DNA from: Sipunculus nudus
Lineage: Eukaryota > Annelida > Sipuncula > Golfingiida > Sipunculidae
Direction of reading: 5' to 3'
Length of the DNA stretch: 64,000 bases
Assembly (NCBI GenBank): GCA_026874595.1
Contig: CM049317.1
Span: forward strand, 52,657,618-52,721,617
Shown piece by piece: positions 46,800 to 59,731 of this stretch (the first letter of the stretch is position 1; each line of letters starts with the position of its first letter). Both the position numbers and the translations under genes were made by a program. The notes under the pieces are model-generated. The model was not told the origin of the DNA. It made no database searches and worked only from the letters and a program-made list of their open reading frames with translations.

Positions 46800-48850
46800 T
46801 TGGATGACATTCCTAAAAATAAGTATAGACACCAAAACTAATGCAATAATATAAAGAGTGACTTATGAACATTTAATGCAAATGACGTAATCGGTATACA
46901 GTTTGGCGCCATCTTTGATTTGCAAGCCACATGACTACATAGCGATGCTTTATTTGGCCTCATTTGATTCACAAACCAATAAATATAACAGTTGATACAT
47001 AACTTACAACTCCATGATGAACTAGAATATCAGCAGAAGCTGACAAAAGCCCTCAGCCAAAAGAACAGTGTTTAGAGCTGGTAACAGTAACAAGTACAAA
47101 ATATCTGTTCTCACATGGATGTATATCTGTACATGTCTCAGTTATAAATTTAAAATGGAGAGATATGTACCATGATTCATAACAATCCACTAAATGCTTC
47201 CTGAAAAATAAGCTTCTAAGTATTATTCTATTATAAGCTCTGTGACCTTGAAAAGTAGGTCAAGGTCATCCATCTTCAAACTTGACCGAGATTTTGTCGA
47301 TATACATCTTCACCAAAGAAATAAAATTCCTATTGTGAATCCTTTTAGAGATATCCCGCTCACAAGGCCAAAGTTGAAAAATCCAAGAAAAATTAATTAA
47401 AATTAGAAATTGTTAGTGGCGCCCCCAAACTTGTGCAGCAGTTACAGACCATCAGTCCCTATGATCATAGTAAGTTTTGTGAAAATCCACTCAATGGTTC
47501 CTGAGAAATAAGCTTCTAAATGTTTTTGATAAAATAAGCTCTAAAACGTAGAAAAATAGCTCTAGATCACCCATCTTCGAATTTGACTGAGATTTTGTCA
47601 ATATACATCTTCACCGAAAAAAATAAAATTCTTACGGTGAATTCTTTTAGAGATATCTCGCTCACAAGTCCAAAGTTGAAAAATCAGATAAAAATTCATT
47701 AAAAATCAGAAATTGTGGGTGGCGCCACCAAACTTGTGCAGCAGTTACAAACCATCAGTCCCTATGATCATAGTAAGTTTTGTGAAAATCCACCAAATGG
47801 TTCCTGAGTAATAAGCATCTAAGTGTTTTTCTATAATCAGCTCTAAAATGTAGAAAAATAGGTTAAGGTCACCCATCTTCGAACTTGACCGAGATTTTGT
47901 CGATATATATCTTTACTGAAGAAATAAAATTCTGACGGTGGATCCTTTTCAAGATATCCCGCTCACAAGGTAAAAGTTAACGGACGCCGGAAGGACGGAC
48001 GGACGGACGGACGGACAGACAGCTTGGGTGACGACAATAGCCCATCAGCCTAAGGGCTGAGGGTAAAAAAGGACTTGTATGTGCGGGTGACGTAATGATG
48101 TTTCTGTTGGTGACAATGGATTCCAAATCAAGCAGTAGATACCAAAATTACAAATGAAACATGGAAAAAAAATTATGGCAATTTTTAAGGACTTGGCGGC
48201 CATTTTAGCGCCATATTGGATTTTTCAGTGACATAAATACGTAATGATGTTTTGTTGGTTCCAATGGATTTCTGAATCCAAAAACCTAGCAGTATAGAGA
48301 GCACATTTACAACTCTATGGTGAAAAATAAATGAAAAAGTTTTAGAACTTGGAGGCCATTTTGGACGCCACCTTGAATTATACAGTGACATAATAACGTA
48401 ATGATGTTTTTGTTAGTTCCAATTGCTTTCTTGACCCCAAAAACCCCATCAGTAGAAACCAAAATTACAACTCTACGATGAAACATGAATGATTTATGGC
48501 AATTTTTTAGGACGTGGCAGCCATTTCGGACGCCATCTTGGATTTACCAGTAATATAAATACGCAACGATGTTTTAATTGGTTTTAATTGATTCCTAGAC
48601 CCCAAAAACCTAATCATATAAACCAAAATTACAACTCTTTGATGGAAAATTAATGATTTATTGCCATCTGAGTGGCTTGGGGCCATCTTGGACGCCATCT
48701 TGAAAATAACAACTTGCCCTGGGTCCAATTTTGCTAAACTTTAGATATATCATTAAGCTAGTCCTAAAGTACAGAAAATCATCATAAAACAATTTCTTGC
48801 AATTTGTTTGGGGTTAAGCTATTTTTTACGTATTTTGACCCGTCTTGTCT
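46800..48850 (-). repeat. right arm of the large inverted repeat, interrupted
   Basis: Inverted counterpart of 42771-43460. Units at about 48109, 48259, 48412 and 48578 share GATGTTTTGTTGGTTCCAAT-like sequence (150-165-bp period). It is interrupted at 47045-48071 by another element. Confidence 0.6.
47045..48071 (+). mobile_element. Helentron-like element, second family, inserted in the arm
   Basis: Left end AAAGCCCTCAGCCAAAAG and right end CAGCCTAAGGGCTGAGGGT are inverted subterminal repeats. A GGACGG run (47992-48025) lies before the right end. The core is about 2.5 units of 300 bp, each with TTGACCGAGATTTTGTCGAT and TAGTAAGTTTTGTGAAAATC. It has the same architecture as 17567-20921 with different sequence. 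Confidence 0.5.
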
Positions 48851-49659
48851 TGACCAAGTCGAAAGTGATTAGTCTACTTCAATCTTGCACCAAGCATTTA
48901 TTTTCCGCGGTGCAAAAATATGCGTTATACTCACTCCTTTGGCGCGACCTAAATTTTCGATGAAAGCTTGACAAAGGGTGTAAATGATACATCATTATCT
49001 TTCATAGATTTTTAAATTTATCAAGTTCGGATAGAAAATTATACATTTCACGATATCTGAAACTGTTTGCAGAATGGGCTTCTCAGATCTCAAGCATTCT
49101 AGCTGCTCGTCATAATCTCGGCGAGCCATTTCCCTATTGACCAGCGTCTCGCAACAAGCTGGCTGATTTGAATGGATATATGTTGACAACAAACGCATGT
49201 GTTTCCAAGAACGTGGACATTTACCAGATAATAAATAAAGGTAAGATCATTGCCGTAAATAAGGAATGAAATAATATAACGGATACATGCTCGTTATACC
49301 CCACTAACCATTCCACTGAACACTTTTATTGAAAGAAGAATAAACATGTTTAGGATAAGCACGCACTTTCAGGCCGAAGCGGTTTACGGCCACGCCACCT
49401 AGCCTGAAAAGACCGTACCGCTTAATTAAATGCATACATGGTCAGAAGGCTGCGCGATGGCTTACAGCCGTCAGTTCAAAAATGCATGAGTGTTTGGACT
49501 GTGGAAAGGCTGGCTCGTGACAGGCACTTTTTCTTGCCACTGCATATTTAATTTCTTTTGTAGACATTATTTGTTTCTGAAAATCAGGTGATTATAGTTG
49601 TAATAAATACTGAATGTATTAACCCTGCAACTTCTCGTACGTCTTTTCGCCTTTCCTGA
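48851..49659. other. non-coding stretch
   Basis: Nothing identified. Confidence 0.5.
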
Positions 49660-49945
49660 CCAGCTTTTATATCCACCCGGCTGAAAGTGCAATCCACAGA
49701 ATTCCCGAATTTAAAGTCCGGGTCATATATTCGAACAGAAAACCCTCAGAGAGCGCATACCTCCCTTAAAGCATGTACATGCATCCTGGATTATATATTC
49801 TCCGGACCCACACCAAAATCACATCGATTCTTTACTGGCCCTTTACCGAAATGCTCTGAATATTTCACCAAATTCTTGAAAGCCGGAGTTGTGAACAATC
49901 ACACACAAACACATACACGAACGGGGATGAACACATAGACATATT
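49660..49945 (+). repeat. dispersed repeat R3, copy 4
   Basis: Ends GTTGTGAACAATCACACACA then ACGGGGATGAACACAT, like 10021-10262. Confidence 0.45.
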
Positions 49946-50569
49946 AAAGAATAATTTAAATAGAAAATCTGATGGTAAAAGAGTCATCAGAATTTCCAAA
50001 CATGCTTGGAAAACAGCGCAGCAGACAAAAGGATTAAATTTAGATTTAGACTCGCATATTAAGAGTTACATGTCAATCCCGAAAACTGTAGTACATGTAG
50101 TTGTGCTAAGGTCCATGGATCATAGAAATTTATCAGAAGTAATTTGTAATTATACAAGTAATTAGTAAACACAACAATGCTGACAAACTGAAAAAAAGGC
50201 TCCCAAGGTGGTTGGTTGCACATATGCGGAAGTTTAAGGATCGCTTGTTGCAAAATGCAATTTGCAAAACTCTGGTTTATCTGACTTGCCGCCAGATGTC
50301 CTTGTTGACAGTGTCTGGGTCATCTTGTCGTTTCCCCCCAAACTTCATAAACAGTTCAAAACAAACCATTTATGCAGTGTGATGGGTGTTTTTTGAGGCC
50401 TATGTTTAAGTAAGGTTTGAGGGGTTATCTTTAGTTAACAGGCACCAGACATCAGAATAGGCCCTTTTGAAGTTTAACGCCGTCTGGTGAGCACCTGGTG
50501 TACAACTTTTTTTGTGTGTGCGCGCAACATGACTGACTTATACACAGTATAATCATATTACCGCTTCAC

Positions 50570-51115
50570 GGCGTAGCGTTGGGAGAGAGCAAGCAAGTTG
50601 CAGCTGCCAAAAAGTGAGTTAAAGTATGCATGTTTCCTAGGTTAATGTTGCACTTGTTATGTAATTACAATATTTGCATGTTGTTTTGTAATTTATTTTT
50701 ATAACTCAGCTGCGAAATCATACCACCCGGCCAGACAATGACGTCACAATTGTAACGATTGTATTTATACCTGCCACTGGTCTTAAGCAGAGTAAAATGT
50801 TATTTTGCAGGAACCCTTGTTTATTAAAGAAGAAGGAAGAACGTTGTGATGAAATAAAATGTGCATCACCCAAATAAATAAGTTATGTAGGAATTCAATT
50901 GAGATAATTGAACTGACGTACTTTGGTAATGGCTGGGGCAGTCTTGGCTAAGAGGTTGATGGTACTACTTCTGCTCCAAGAAGTGCCTGAAGACTTCCAG
51001 GTTTTGCAGCTCCGAAGGTACTGGTAGCAGACGATACATGGCCAACATCCAAGATCTGTTGGAATAAACGATACGCCCTTGCGACTATCCATACACACGG
51101 TCAGGCAGTCTCACA
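50570..51115 (+). repeat. dispersed repeat R5, copy 2 (no hairpin)
   Basis: Homologue of 36383-37015. It keeps CAGACAATGACGTCACA and the empty site GCAGCTCCGAAGGTACTGG. Confidence 0.6.
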
Positions 51116-52447
51116 TACAGGGGCCAAGCTCTTTTGCCTCATATGGACAGACCCTGCAGATTATGATGATTTTAAGTAACACAGGCACTTGAATCCCTTT
51201 CTGTATAGATAATTGCTTAAATAATGTTTAACGTTTGTATAAACAATCTTCTACCCTGTACTCAACGTTTAACCAGGTAATATTGCTTGCCGGTACTTCT
51301 TTATACAAAGAAATGACAAGGCCAGCATGCTCGTTTGCGATCGATGGGCGATAATACAAGAACTCATTTAAAATTCCTATGATGCTCAGGTATTTCCGTT
51401 GGGAGAAACTTACAGTCATGGAATAGCCAATTCTTCTTTCTATTAAAGAATCAAGTTTTCGAGTACACCCAATGTACCACATAAATGAACTTCTGTTTGC
51501 GACTGATCTGCATCCATTCAGCAGCTGTTACCCAATGCAAGGAAAACCCCATGTATCTAGTTCCGCAGTAAGGATACCCCGGCCCTGGAACCTAACCTCT
51601 GATTGATGGTTAGAGATGGAAAAAATCCATCTGGGATAAATCTGTCTGTTAGGCAGGTGGTTGTTCATATTGGATCTTGAACATTAATTAAGCCAATATC
51701 TATACAAACAGGGATTCATACGGCCAGGATTATAATTGCTTTGAACAGCATGTGACCCTCGACCCATTGGCATTCACTTATTGTGACTTCATACTGTACT
51801 GGACAATCTCCCAACTGCATTTCAGTCAAATGATGCTAAGGTATGATATTGAACCTGCCATAACAAGTTTCACTGAATGGTCACATTGCATAGTAATACA
51901 TCTTCAATAATTCTAGAAACAGATGAACCACGTAGCTAGCAATGCCGCATCACGGATATTAAACCGCAAAATAGGTCAACAGGTTTGGCAGATATGTTTA
52001 TCTGGCAAATACTTGATGTTGGTTATATTTGAAATGTATGTTGTCGATATATGCTCCATATTTACCTCATTTACTTGATCACTGTAATATACAAATTCCG
52101 AGGCAAAATACCTTGATTTCATTGTGAAAGTGTGCTGAGTCCATGAGTATAGGCAGGAGCTCTATCCTTGACATTAACAGATAGATCTTTCGTGTGGAGA
52201 ATGATACAGTGCATGATACGGTTGTCCAAAGGTGTGTTTCTGAGAGCCAATAGGTGTCGCTAGTGTGGTTGGACAGGTCAATTTTATACTGAGATGAATG
52301 TGTGTCCAGTATAACAGCCATTTGTGCTTTATCGATTCATGAGCGGGAAAAAGGGAGTTTATTCTGTATTTATATAGCTAACAGACATAAAACCAAGTAG
52401 ATTGCTATTACAGGCGAACACGACGACAATGTCAATAAAGGAATGTA

Positions 52448-52452
<5 letters not shown>
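51116..52452. other. non-coding stretch
   Basis: Nothing identified beyond chance frames. Confidence 0.5.

Positions 52453-52508
<56 letters not shown>
52453..52508. repeat. (TA)n microsatellite
   Basis: Uninterrupted TA tract. Confidence 0.95.
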
Positions 52509-52512
<4 letters not shown>

Positions 52513-52530
52513 CATGTGGTATCTTTGTAC

Positions 52531-52680
52531 TTGCAACTTCCTGAATAAAAAAAGTGTTATTCATCATATATTCAACATATGCATCAGCACTTTCGCTTTT
52601 AATGCCAGTAACATTCAGGACGTTTACAACAGTAGAACCAAGTACACCACTGTCTTCTGTGAAGGGGGATCTCGTCAATG
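52531..52680 (-). CDS. unrecognised possible exon
   Basis: On the minus strand, AG followed by a 150-base phase-1-to-phase-1 open segment ends at GCAA|GTACAA. It reads like coding sequence (TRSPFTEDSGVLGST, KSESADAYVEYMMN) but I recognise no domain. The plus strand of the same stretch also has an open frame ending at a strong donor (AAG|GTGAGT at 52704), so strand and coding status are uncertain. Confidence 0.2.
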
Positions 52681-52729
52681 CTGTAGTCCTTCATAGAAGG
52701 AAGGTGAGTATGAACGTCCGAATGACAGA

Positions 52730-52765
52730 GTGTGTGTGTGTGTGATGGGGGGGGGGGGGGGGGGA
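52730..52765. repeat. (GT)n followed by poly-G
   Basis: GT tract, then G-run. Confidence 0.9.
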
Positions 52766-53931
52766 GGGGATAAACGGAGTCAGTATGTATACTTCTACTA
52801 TTGGCAAATATTTCTAATTAAGAAACCTACTTGTAAAATGTTGCAATGTTTTTTTATATCCGTTTTACTCTAACATGTGAAGCTATAACAAAGGATAGTC
52901 GTAGTTTTAACCCCTTAGTTTATTTGGAAAACGTTAGAAAGTCGGTCTTTTATAATCAATTTGGACTCTAAAAGACGGTCAAGCTAAGGTGTAGGTATAT
53001 AATAAATATACAAAGGTGCTAGAATTAAGCTTCTGTTAAGAACCCACCTGTTTCTGTCTAAACCCATAATTCCTTCTGGAACCCCTTTTCCGATGTTAGG
53101 ATTCTTGCATAGGGAGGTTTGGGCCGTGATAATAAGGTTGCGTCGACAACCTGTGTTGTTACACAATGGCCCGGTTATTTAAATGCCCATGACATGCGTA
53201 GTACTTTGAAGAATACATTTACAGAAGACAATTAATCTTGAAATCAAGTCATAAATCTCATTTTAGAACTTTTACTTTAAAATAAAGCTCCTGTCATAAA
53301 AATTTCTTTTAACCAATTTTGTCCCTTTTTAATAAATATTAACAATTTTTAATAAAAATTATTATAAATATTTAAATAATGAAAATACCTCTCATACATC
53401 TATGATGAACCCGGAAATTTTCTAGTGGCATAGGTTTCTAATTTCGGAGGTTCGGATTTAAATCTGATTTACTTCTGTGAGGTATATGTTAAAATCCTTC
53501 AGTGGTCTTTAATGACCGTGGTTGATACACAACACTCATCATCTCTGCAATTTTCGGACCCCGTGCCGGTAGTTAACATTAATTATAAAATATAAATTGT
53601 GACTTTCTAGAATCACCCGTGTGTTCACCACACCGAGGACTTCACATTAATTTGTAAATTTTCATCCGTTGCTTATATGGTTGCATTTATAAATGACCTT
53701 TTTTTTCCCAGAAGTATAAGCACACGTACTCGGCACCAATGTTTACAGATGCCAGTTAGGAAGAGCAGTCACGTTGTTAATAACACACTCGTACAAACAG
53801 AGTTGATTATGAAAGTGATGTTATGGGATACAGACTGAAAGCTGCCTTAAAAGGGAAAGTGGAGCTTTTGCTAAATCATGGGTAGTCTGTGTTACAATGT
53901 CCCTTCTGAAACACATGCAGATACGGCGCTC

Positions 53932-53933
<2 letters not shown>
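52766..53933. other. AT-rich non-coding stretch
   Basis: Nothing identified. Confidence 0.5.

Positions 53934-53995
<62 letters not shown>
53934..53995. repeat. (TA)n(TG)n microsatellite
   Basis: TA tract passing into TG. Confidence 0.95.
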
Positions 53996-54292
53996 TACCG
54001 TCTCCCATATACCGTATATGTATATATATTGTGTATTCGTAACATATCTGATTTAGTAAGTAAAATAAATCTCGAAAAATATTTTGATATTTTAGTATTA
54101 ATATTATCATTATGACATTATAATATTATTTTTATATCGCAAAAGTTCGATAATTATAGATAGATATAATTCCAAATGATCCAGCACCTGGAGAAAAAGA
54201 AAGAAATGAGGTTATCTGATCAGCTGGACTGTGTCGAGAACTATTTAAAGTTGTTCTTCCTTCCGCCGGGTGTCTGGGTGTTGTGTTGTCTG

Positions 54293-54293
<1 letters not shown>

Positions 54294-54366
<73 letters not shown>
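54294..54366. repeat. (TA)n microsatellite
   Basis: The longest pure TA tract in the window. Confidence 0.95.
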
Positions 54367-54368
<2 letters not shown>

Positions 54369-54485
54369 TCTGTATACACCACTAGCTGTAAATAAAAAAC
54401 ATGCTTTTAACATGTCATTTTTTTTATCTTCGCGCCATTTATTTTCACAATCAGAGATTATTTTTCTTCTGTTCGCCCAGTTATA

Positions 54486-55662
54486 TTAGCTCAGCTGACT
54501 TTCAGTCATATTGAGCTATAGCGATGGGTCATTGTCCGTCCTCCTTCCGTCCGGCCGTCTGTTAGCAAGGCACAAATCGTAATCGCTAGACCTAGAATCT
54601 TCTAACTGGATATCTAGGGAGGTCCGGGTAAAATCTCCTTGAAAACCTGAAAATAGGTCATTGTTACCTATATCCTCCGACCAATGGTGCTCAAAATTAC
54701 CCCCAGAATAATGAAAAACTTGATACAGAAGTTCCTATATCTGTATAACTAATGCATTGATTGTCACGATTCTCTCCATAGTTATTGATCTATTAGTGTT
54801 TCATCATTTCCTGAAGACTGTAGGGGCCACCTGTATTTTTGTTATTGTATATTTTTGATACCTTCAAAGATGAGGTCATCTGTAAACAGAAGACAAATCG
54901 TAGCCATCAGACCTAGAAACTTCTAACTCTAAATCCCTGATGGTCTATAAAAAAATCTTCATGGAAGCCTGAAATTAGGTCTCTGTTACCATTATCATTA
55001 GAGCTATGGGGCTCAAAACACCTCCTAGAATAATTAGAAATTTGATTCAAAAGCTCCAGTGTCTGAAGTACTAATGATTGTTTGCATGCATATTCATCAT
55101 GGAGTGTTTCATCAGATCCTGCAGACTGGTGGCGCCACCTGGATTTTTTTTTCTAAATTTTTACGCATTTACTTAATTTTTTTTTTGTTTGAGACCTTAA
55201 AAGATGCTGTCATCTGTTAACACTGCACAAATCGTACCTATTGCACTTAGAATCTTCTACCTTGACATCCAGGGAGGTCAATGAAAAATCTCCTTGGAAA
55301 CCTGAAATTAGGTCTGTGTTACCCATATACTCCGAGCTATGCTTCAGTTGAATGGGGAAACCTCCTACAAAATTTGGTATTCAGATGATAAAATTTCTTT
55401 GTGAATGTCTTCCTAGTTTCAAATTTTACACATTTTCATCATCGCAGGTGCTGAATCGTGACAATTTTGCACCTAGTGACCCCTTCTCATCATCTACCTC
55501 CACATGGTTATTTAGGTCACCGTGACCTCATTTTGATAAATTACCGGTTTCTGCTCAGTGTCCTTACGACAACCAGTACCAAACATAAATGCATCTAGTT
55601 TCACACTACAGCCAATATCAACTTGTCAACCAGCTGAGCGTCATGACCAATGGGTCACTTGT
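54486..55662 (-). mobile_element. Helentron-like repeat element, inverted copy
   Basis: Read on the minus strand it starts CAAGTGACCCATTGGTCATG then ACGCTCAGCTG, and ends in a CCGTCC/GGACGG patch and a hairpin (54488-54517) AGCTCA..TGACT/AGTCA..TGAGCT. Three internal units share CACAAATCGTA..AGACCTAGAATCTTCTAAC at about 54581, 54893 and 55215. It is the best-delimited copy of the family in the window. Confidence 0.6.
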
Positions 55663-56133
55663 TTTAGTCGCATTTGACAAACTTCAGATTAATTACCCCA
55701 ATTCACGTAGCATACCAATGTTGTTATCTTCACATGATTTGATAAACAAACCTTAACTGTCTGTACAGCTTATCAACTGAACGTGTGACATTGATATCGA
55801 TCTCGATAATTGCAGGGGACCACCTTCTCTCTCTTTATGTGATTGGCGTGTTTTAATTACCTTTACCACCTTAAACATAAAATATTTCATGTATAGGTCT
55901 CGTGAAAGACTTGTTTTATTTTATTGACATCAAGCAAACTAAACACCTACATCTTTCGCCGGTGGTAGATCAATAGGGCAATAGGTTTTAGGCCTTTAAA
56001 GGTCATGGAATGTTGATGAGAATTCTGCATGTATTCCAAAGAAAGTGTCCCATAATTGTTCATTTTGAATACATTATTAAACATTTTCTTGCGGAGACTC
56101 CCACCAGGGTATATTGGACTGTCTTTCTCTTCT

Positions 56134-56136
<3 letters not shown>
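55663..56136. other. non-coding stretch
   Basis: Nothing identified. It is followed by (TA)n at 56137-56174. Confidence 0.5.
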
Positions 56137-56177
<41 letters not shown>

Positions 56178-56263
56178 GGTAGTGTTACCCTCCGATGTAA
56201 AGTGCTCTATGGCCTGCAAGCTAGGCCAGAGCGGTATAACTCTGAAGAAAAACAACACTGTTA

Positions 56264-56311
56264 ATTCACAACAGACTGTTTCACGGGATGCGACCCGATC
56301 ATCAGGTGAAT
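56264..56311 (-). ncRNA. hammerhead ribozyme, mirror copy on the minus strand
   Basis: Exact reverse complement of 56358-56405, in the left arm of the palindrome. The same stems, core and mismatch apply. Confidence 0.7.
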
Positions 56312-56357
56312 GTGGTTAGAATGAAGCTAACGTCGTGGTTAGCTTCATTCTAACCAC

Positions 56358-56405
56358 ATTCACCTGATGATCGGGTCGCATCCCGTGAAACAGTCTGTTG
56401 TGAAT
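56358..56405 (+). ncRNA. hammerhead ribozyme, type I with 3-bp stem III
   Basis: Core CTGATGA at 56364-56370 and GAAA at 56387-56390. Stem I pairs ATTCAC (56358-56363) with GTGAAT (56400-56405). Stem II pairs CGGG with CCCG (56372-56375, 56382-56385) around TCGCAT. Stem III pairs ACA with TGT (56390-56392, 56396-56398) around GTC. The cleavage triplet is GTT, with the cut after 56399. The closing pair of stem II nearest the core is a T-T mismatch, which may lower activity. Minimal stem III is characteristic of ribozymes in Penelope-like elements and metazoan retrozymes. Confidence 0.7.
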
Positions 56406-56429
56406 TAACAGTGTTGTTTTTCTTCAGAG

Positions 56430-56462
<33 letters not shown>

Positions 56463-56467
<5 letters not shown>

Positions 56468-56717
56468 CCGTTGGCTTAGGTCTGAGAAAATCCTCGCAAA
56501 TGTTTTTTTTTTAAGTTTTGTCCGTGTCGAATATTGTGGTCAATGGGATCTGCTGACCAGCTGAACGACATTGAATATGGGTCATACCGTGATTACGTTT
56601 CCCGTTCACTTAATTCTGGTTGCCTTATAGCTGCGGGGCTGTATATTCGTGGTTTTATCATTATTTTCTGTGTTTCACGGAAATCTTGTTTCGCGGTCAA
56701 TCAGTGTATATATATTT

Positions 56718-56772
<55 letters not shown>

Positions 56773-57799
56773 CTTCATTCACTGAAATCTTTCATACTCC
56801 GTCGGCTTAGGGACTGCGAGCCCAGCATTTTTGTGCGTTCGCCACATGTTTTAACTATGATAGGCCCAGCTTATCCAACAAGGACGGGGTCACCTGACTC
56901 ATGCCGGTGGACTGCTTGTATCATTAAGCTTACAAAAGCCAAAGCCCAGCTAAAACGAGTCGCATGTTAATTTGGTTAATGTGAGCATGTGACTCACTAA
57001 TTTACGAAGTGGCATCACGTATTTCGCAAAATATCAAATGAAGATTTAAAACAGTCTGTGGGTTAAGGGATTTTTTTTAATTGAAATCTACAATGTAAAC
57101 TTGTGGTCCTAGAAAGATTAATAGGTTTCTGCTGTGCACCAAACATGAACATTTAATTATTGCAAATAATACAGCAGACCTCTTTCTTAATATATAAATC
57201 ATTTAGACTAACAAAGAGCATGCATTCATGACACATTTTATTTCGTTTAGGGATAGTCAAATGATCCATTGATGTGCCTGATCATGAACGTAAGGCTACC
57301 GGGGGGGGGATACAGGAATTGAGCAGGGGGGGGGGGGGGACTCACATTGCGAGGCCGCGAAGCGCCGAGGGGGGGGGGGGATTTGCGGGGGAACCCCCCC
57401 TCCCAGGTGTAGAATTCTTTTGAAAATTTAGGTTGTTATCGTGCAATCTGAGGTAGCTTAAATGAAAGAAAGACATACATTGTAACTGTTCTATAGACTT
57501 TGTGTTTGTGTTCATTATGTGTACTATGAGATTTGCCACCCCCCCCCCCCTTAAATCCACCCATGGCTGCAGATATGCCAATAATGCTATGTTATATATT
57601 CGGTCAGACAAAATTATTTCATCAATGACATTGGTACATTAGGTGCACTATTATCAAAGGTAGAAAAAATTATAAAAAAAACTATGGCTCTTTAGGAGCA
57701 ATTGCGCATTTTTCTCAGAGAAATATTTGTCGGTTGTTATGATGCTGTGAGGGAAATATGAAACGGAATAAGGTTGGAACAAATAAAGTCTATGTGTAT

Positions 57800-57847
<48 letters not shown>

Positions 57848-58854
57848 TATATATATATTAACAAAATTCTTTTATAAGAGACTATAACTTCTCCTAGATA
57901 ATCCGAAAGAAGCTGATCTTGAGTCCTGCTAGAAAAAAAAAAACATGTGGAAACGGCTGATGTAATATGCTGGGCACAACCCAGGGCTTATAACGGGTGA
58001 AACTTTGGTAAATACTAGGTTCGATAAAAAAAGGTTTTACCAAGGTCAGATGGGAGCCCTGAATATACTACTGTATTATTGACCTCAAATCAGATATAGA
58101 GCAGCAGTAGTGATCGTAAAACTTTTAAATATTCACCTTTCCAACGAAAAGGCATTAATACAGGTTCGCTTTTTCGCAGGAAAATTTGCATTTCCACTGA
58201 AGATTCATTTTACCATCATATCAAACTTTCAGTGACACTTTAGTGTAAACCTGACATTGACATCTTAAATGTCTTACAAGTCATCTTTGTGACTCTTACA
58301 TCCTACATAAACACACCTGCATGCAAAAGAACTGAACGTTTTCAATAGTAACACTGTTATATCAGAAACACGATTTTGCAGAGAAAAAAGGAAAAATGAG
58401 ATGGGGACCTAATTGCCGGAAAGTATAAGACATTATTAAACATTTTTATAGGTAAAATATAAGAAATCTGCAGTCTGAGCACCATCTGTAAATTATTTCG
58501 TGTTTGTGTCATGTTTGTTACTACTTATCAGCTACTAATGTGGAAACATATAGGTGTTTATTTTTCCAACGGAATGATACACAATAAAAAAAATGATTTT
58601 CTGTGCACATGTTTCCCTGTCTGAAACAGGTTAAAGGCGTTATTACCAGCCCTGAGTAGGTCATTCTCCTTGTTTAACATTAGCCCCCCACCCCCCACCC
58701 CCCAAAGGTAAAGGCTAGAGATCGGAACTATCAATAGAAGATAAAAATGACTTTAAATGCAGAAAGATTAATTAATTGAGCTTTTTTATTCAGGTTTGAT
58801 TGCGAATTAATGACCTGTTTTGGTTCAATGCATGAATTATTAGATGCAATTTTA
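56463..58854. other. non-coding stretch with (TA)n and G/C runs
   Basis: (TA)n at about 56725-56770 and 57801-57860. G-runs at 57301-57380 and a C-run at 57540-57551. No gene was recognised. Confidence 0.5.
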
Positions 58855-59125
58855 GGCCATAAAGATAATAAAAGGTACGGAGTTTCAGACACCGCCCGCG
58901 TCAATGAAAACCCCCCACATCAAAACTTTTTATTTTGATTTTCATATTTCAAGAAGATAAAAAAGTAAAGACTTCCTTTGTTATGTAGTGCTTTTACCTG
59001 TTTAGGAAAAATTCTGATATTTTCATGCTTTTCCCTGATGACATTTTTATCGAAACATACGAAAAAGGTAAAAATATAAAATAAAATAAAATATCGCCCG
59101 CCCGCACTGATGCCCTAATATAAAG
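58855..59125 (-). mobile_element. PIF/Harbinger-like MITE, copy 3 (degenerate)
   Basis: Inverted relative to copy 1. It starts TTA|GGCC and contains CACCGCCCGCGTCAATG and ATCGCCCGCCCGCACTGATG, matching copy 1 in reverse. The far terminus is missing. Confidence 0.5.
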
Positions 59126-59731
59126 TGATGGTCATGTATGAGTGTGGATATGTTGACAGATGATCTTGATGCAATTAAAGGCACTGAATCTAGGTCACAA
59201 ATGAAACTTGAATAAAGTCCCCCTTATTACAACGGACAAAATTTAAGCTTTGTCTGTTATTATTATTGGATTCAACGCAATTTTCCATCATTCCGTACGA
59301 TCCATGTAAATTAAATAGGTTTATGATATCTCCTTTTCACCCGGTCATGAATTCGGGTAACTTTCATCTCACATGTTGACATCATGGCTCACAAGGATGT
59401 GGATAAAATGATATTAGAAGTCGCAAAGACTTATGACAGCCATTTGCTGCTTAGGTAAAAACATATTGAAACACTGAAGCATTTACTTACTCCCAAGGAT
59501 GATCTCATTGAGAATTTACTGGTCGGTTATGGCAACAGTATCATTTATCATTTGTTAGCAAAACTGTTTAGGGGGAAACACGTAATCGAAAACTTAATGT
59601 GTAGATTGTAAGTCATTTGAACATTATCAAATCAAAGGATCAGCTTCAGTCCCTGACACGACATGGGATTCCTGCATGCCGGCTCGATGTAAAGGAATGT
59701 GTTGGTCTCGATGACGATAAATGAGCGTCAT
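59126..59731. other. non-coding stretch before the retrotransposon
   Basis: Nothing identified. Confidence 0.4.

Larger units (their letters stand above)
56235..56434. repeat. 200-bp palindrome with 97-bp arms
   Basis: Positions 56235-56331 and 56338-56434 are exact reverse complements as far as I can read, separated by GTCGTG. (TA)n tracts lie on both outer sides (56137-56174; 56431-56462). Each arm contains a hammerhead-ribozyme fold, so the structure is two divergent copies of one ribozyme-bearing tail. Confidence 0.9.

Noticed and set aside
59026-59065. CTGATGA and GAAA in hammerhead order
   Set aside because: No stem II can form between them, and the sequence is part of Harbinger MITE copy 3, whose other copies lack the motif.
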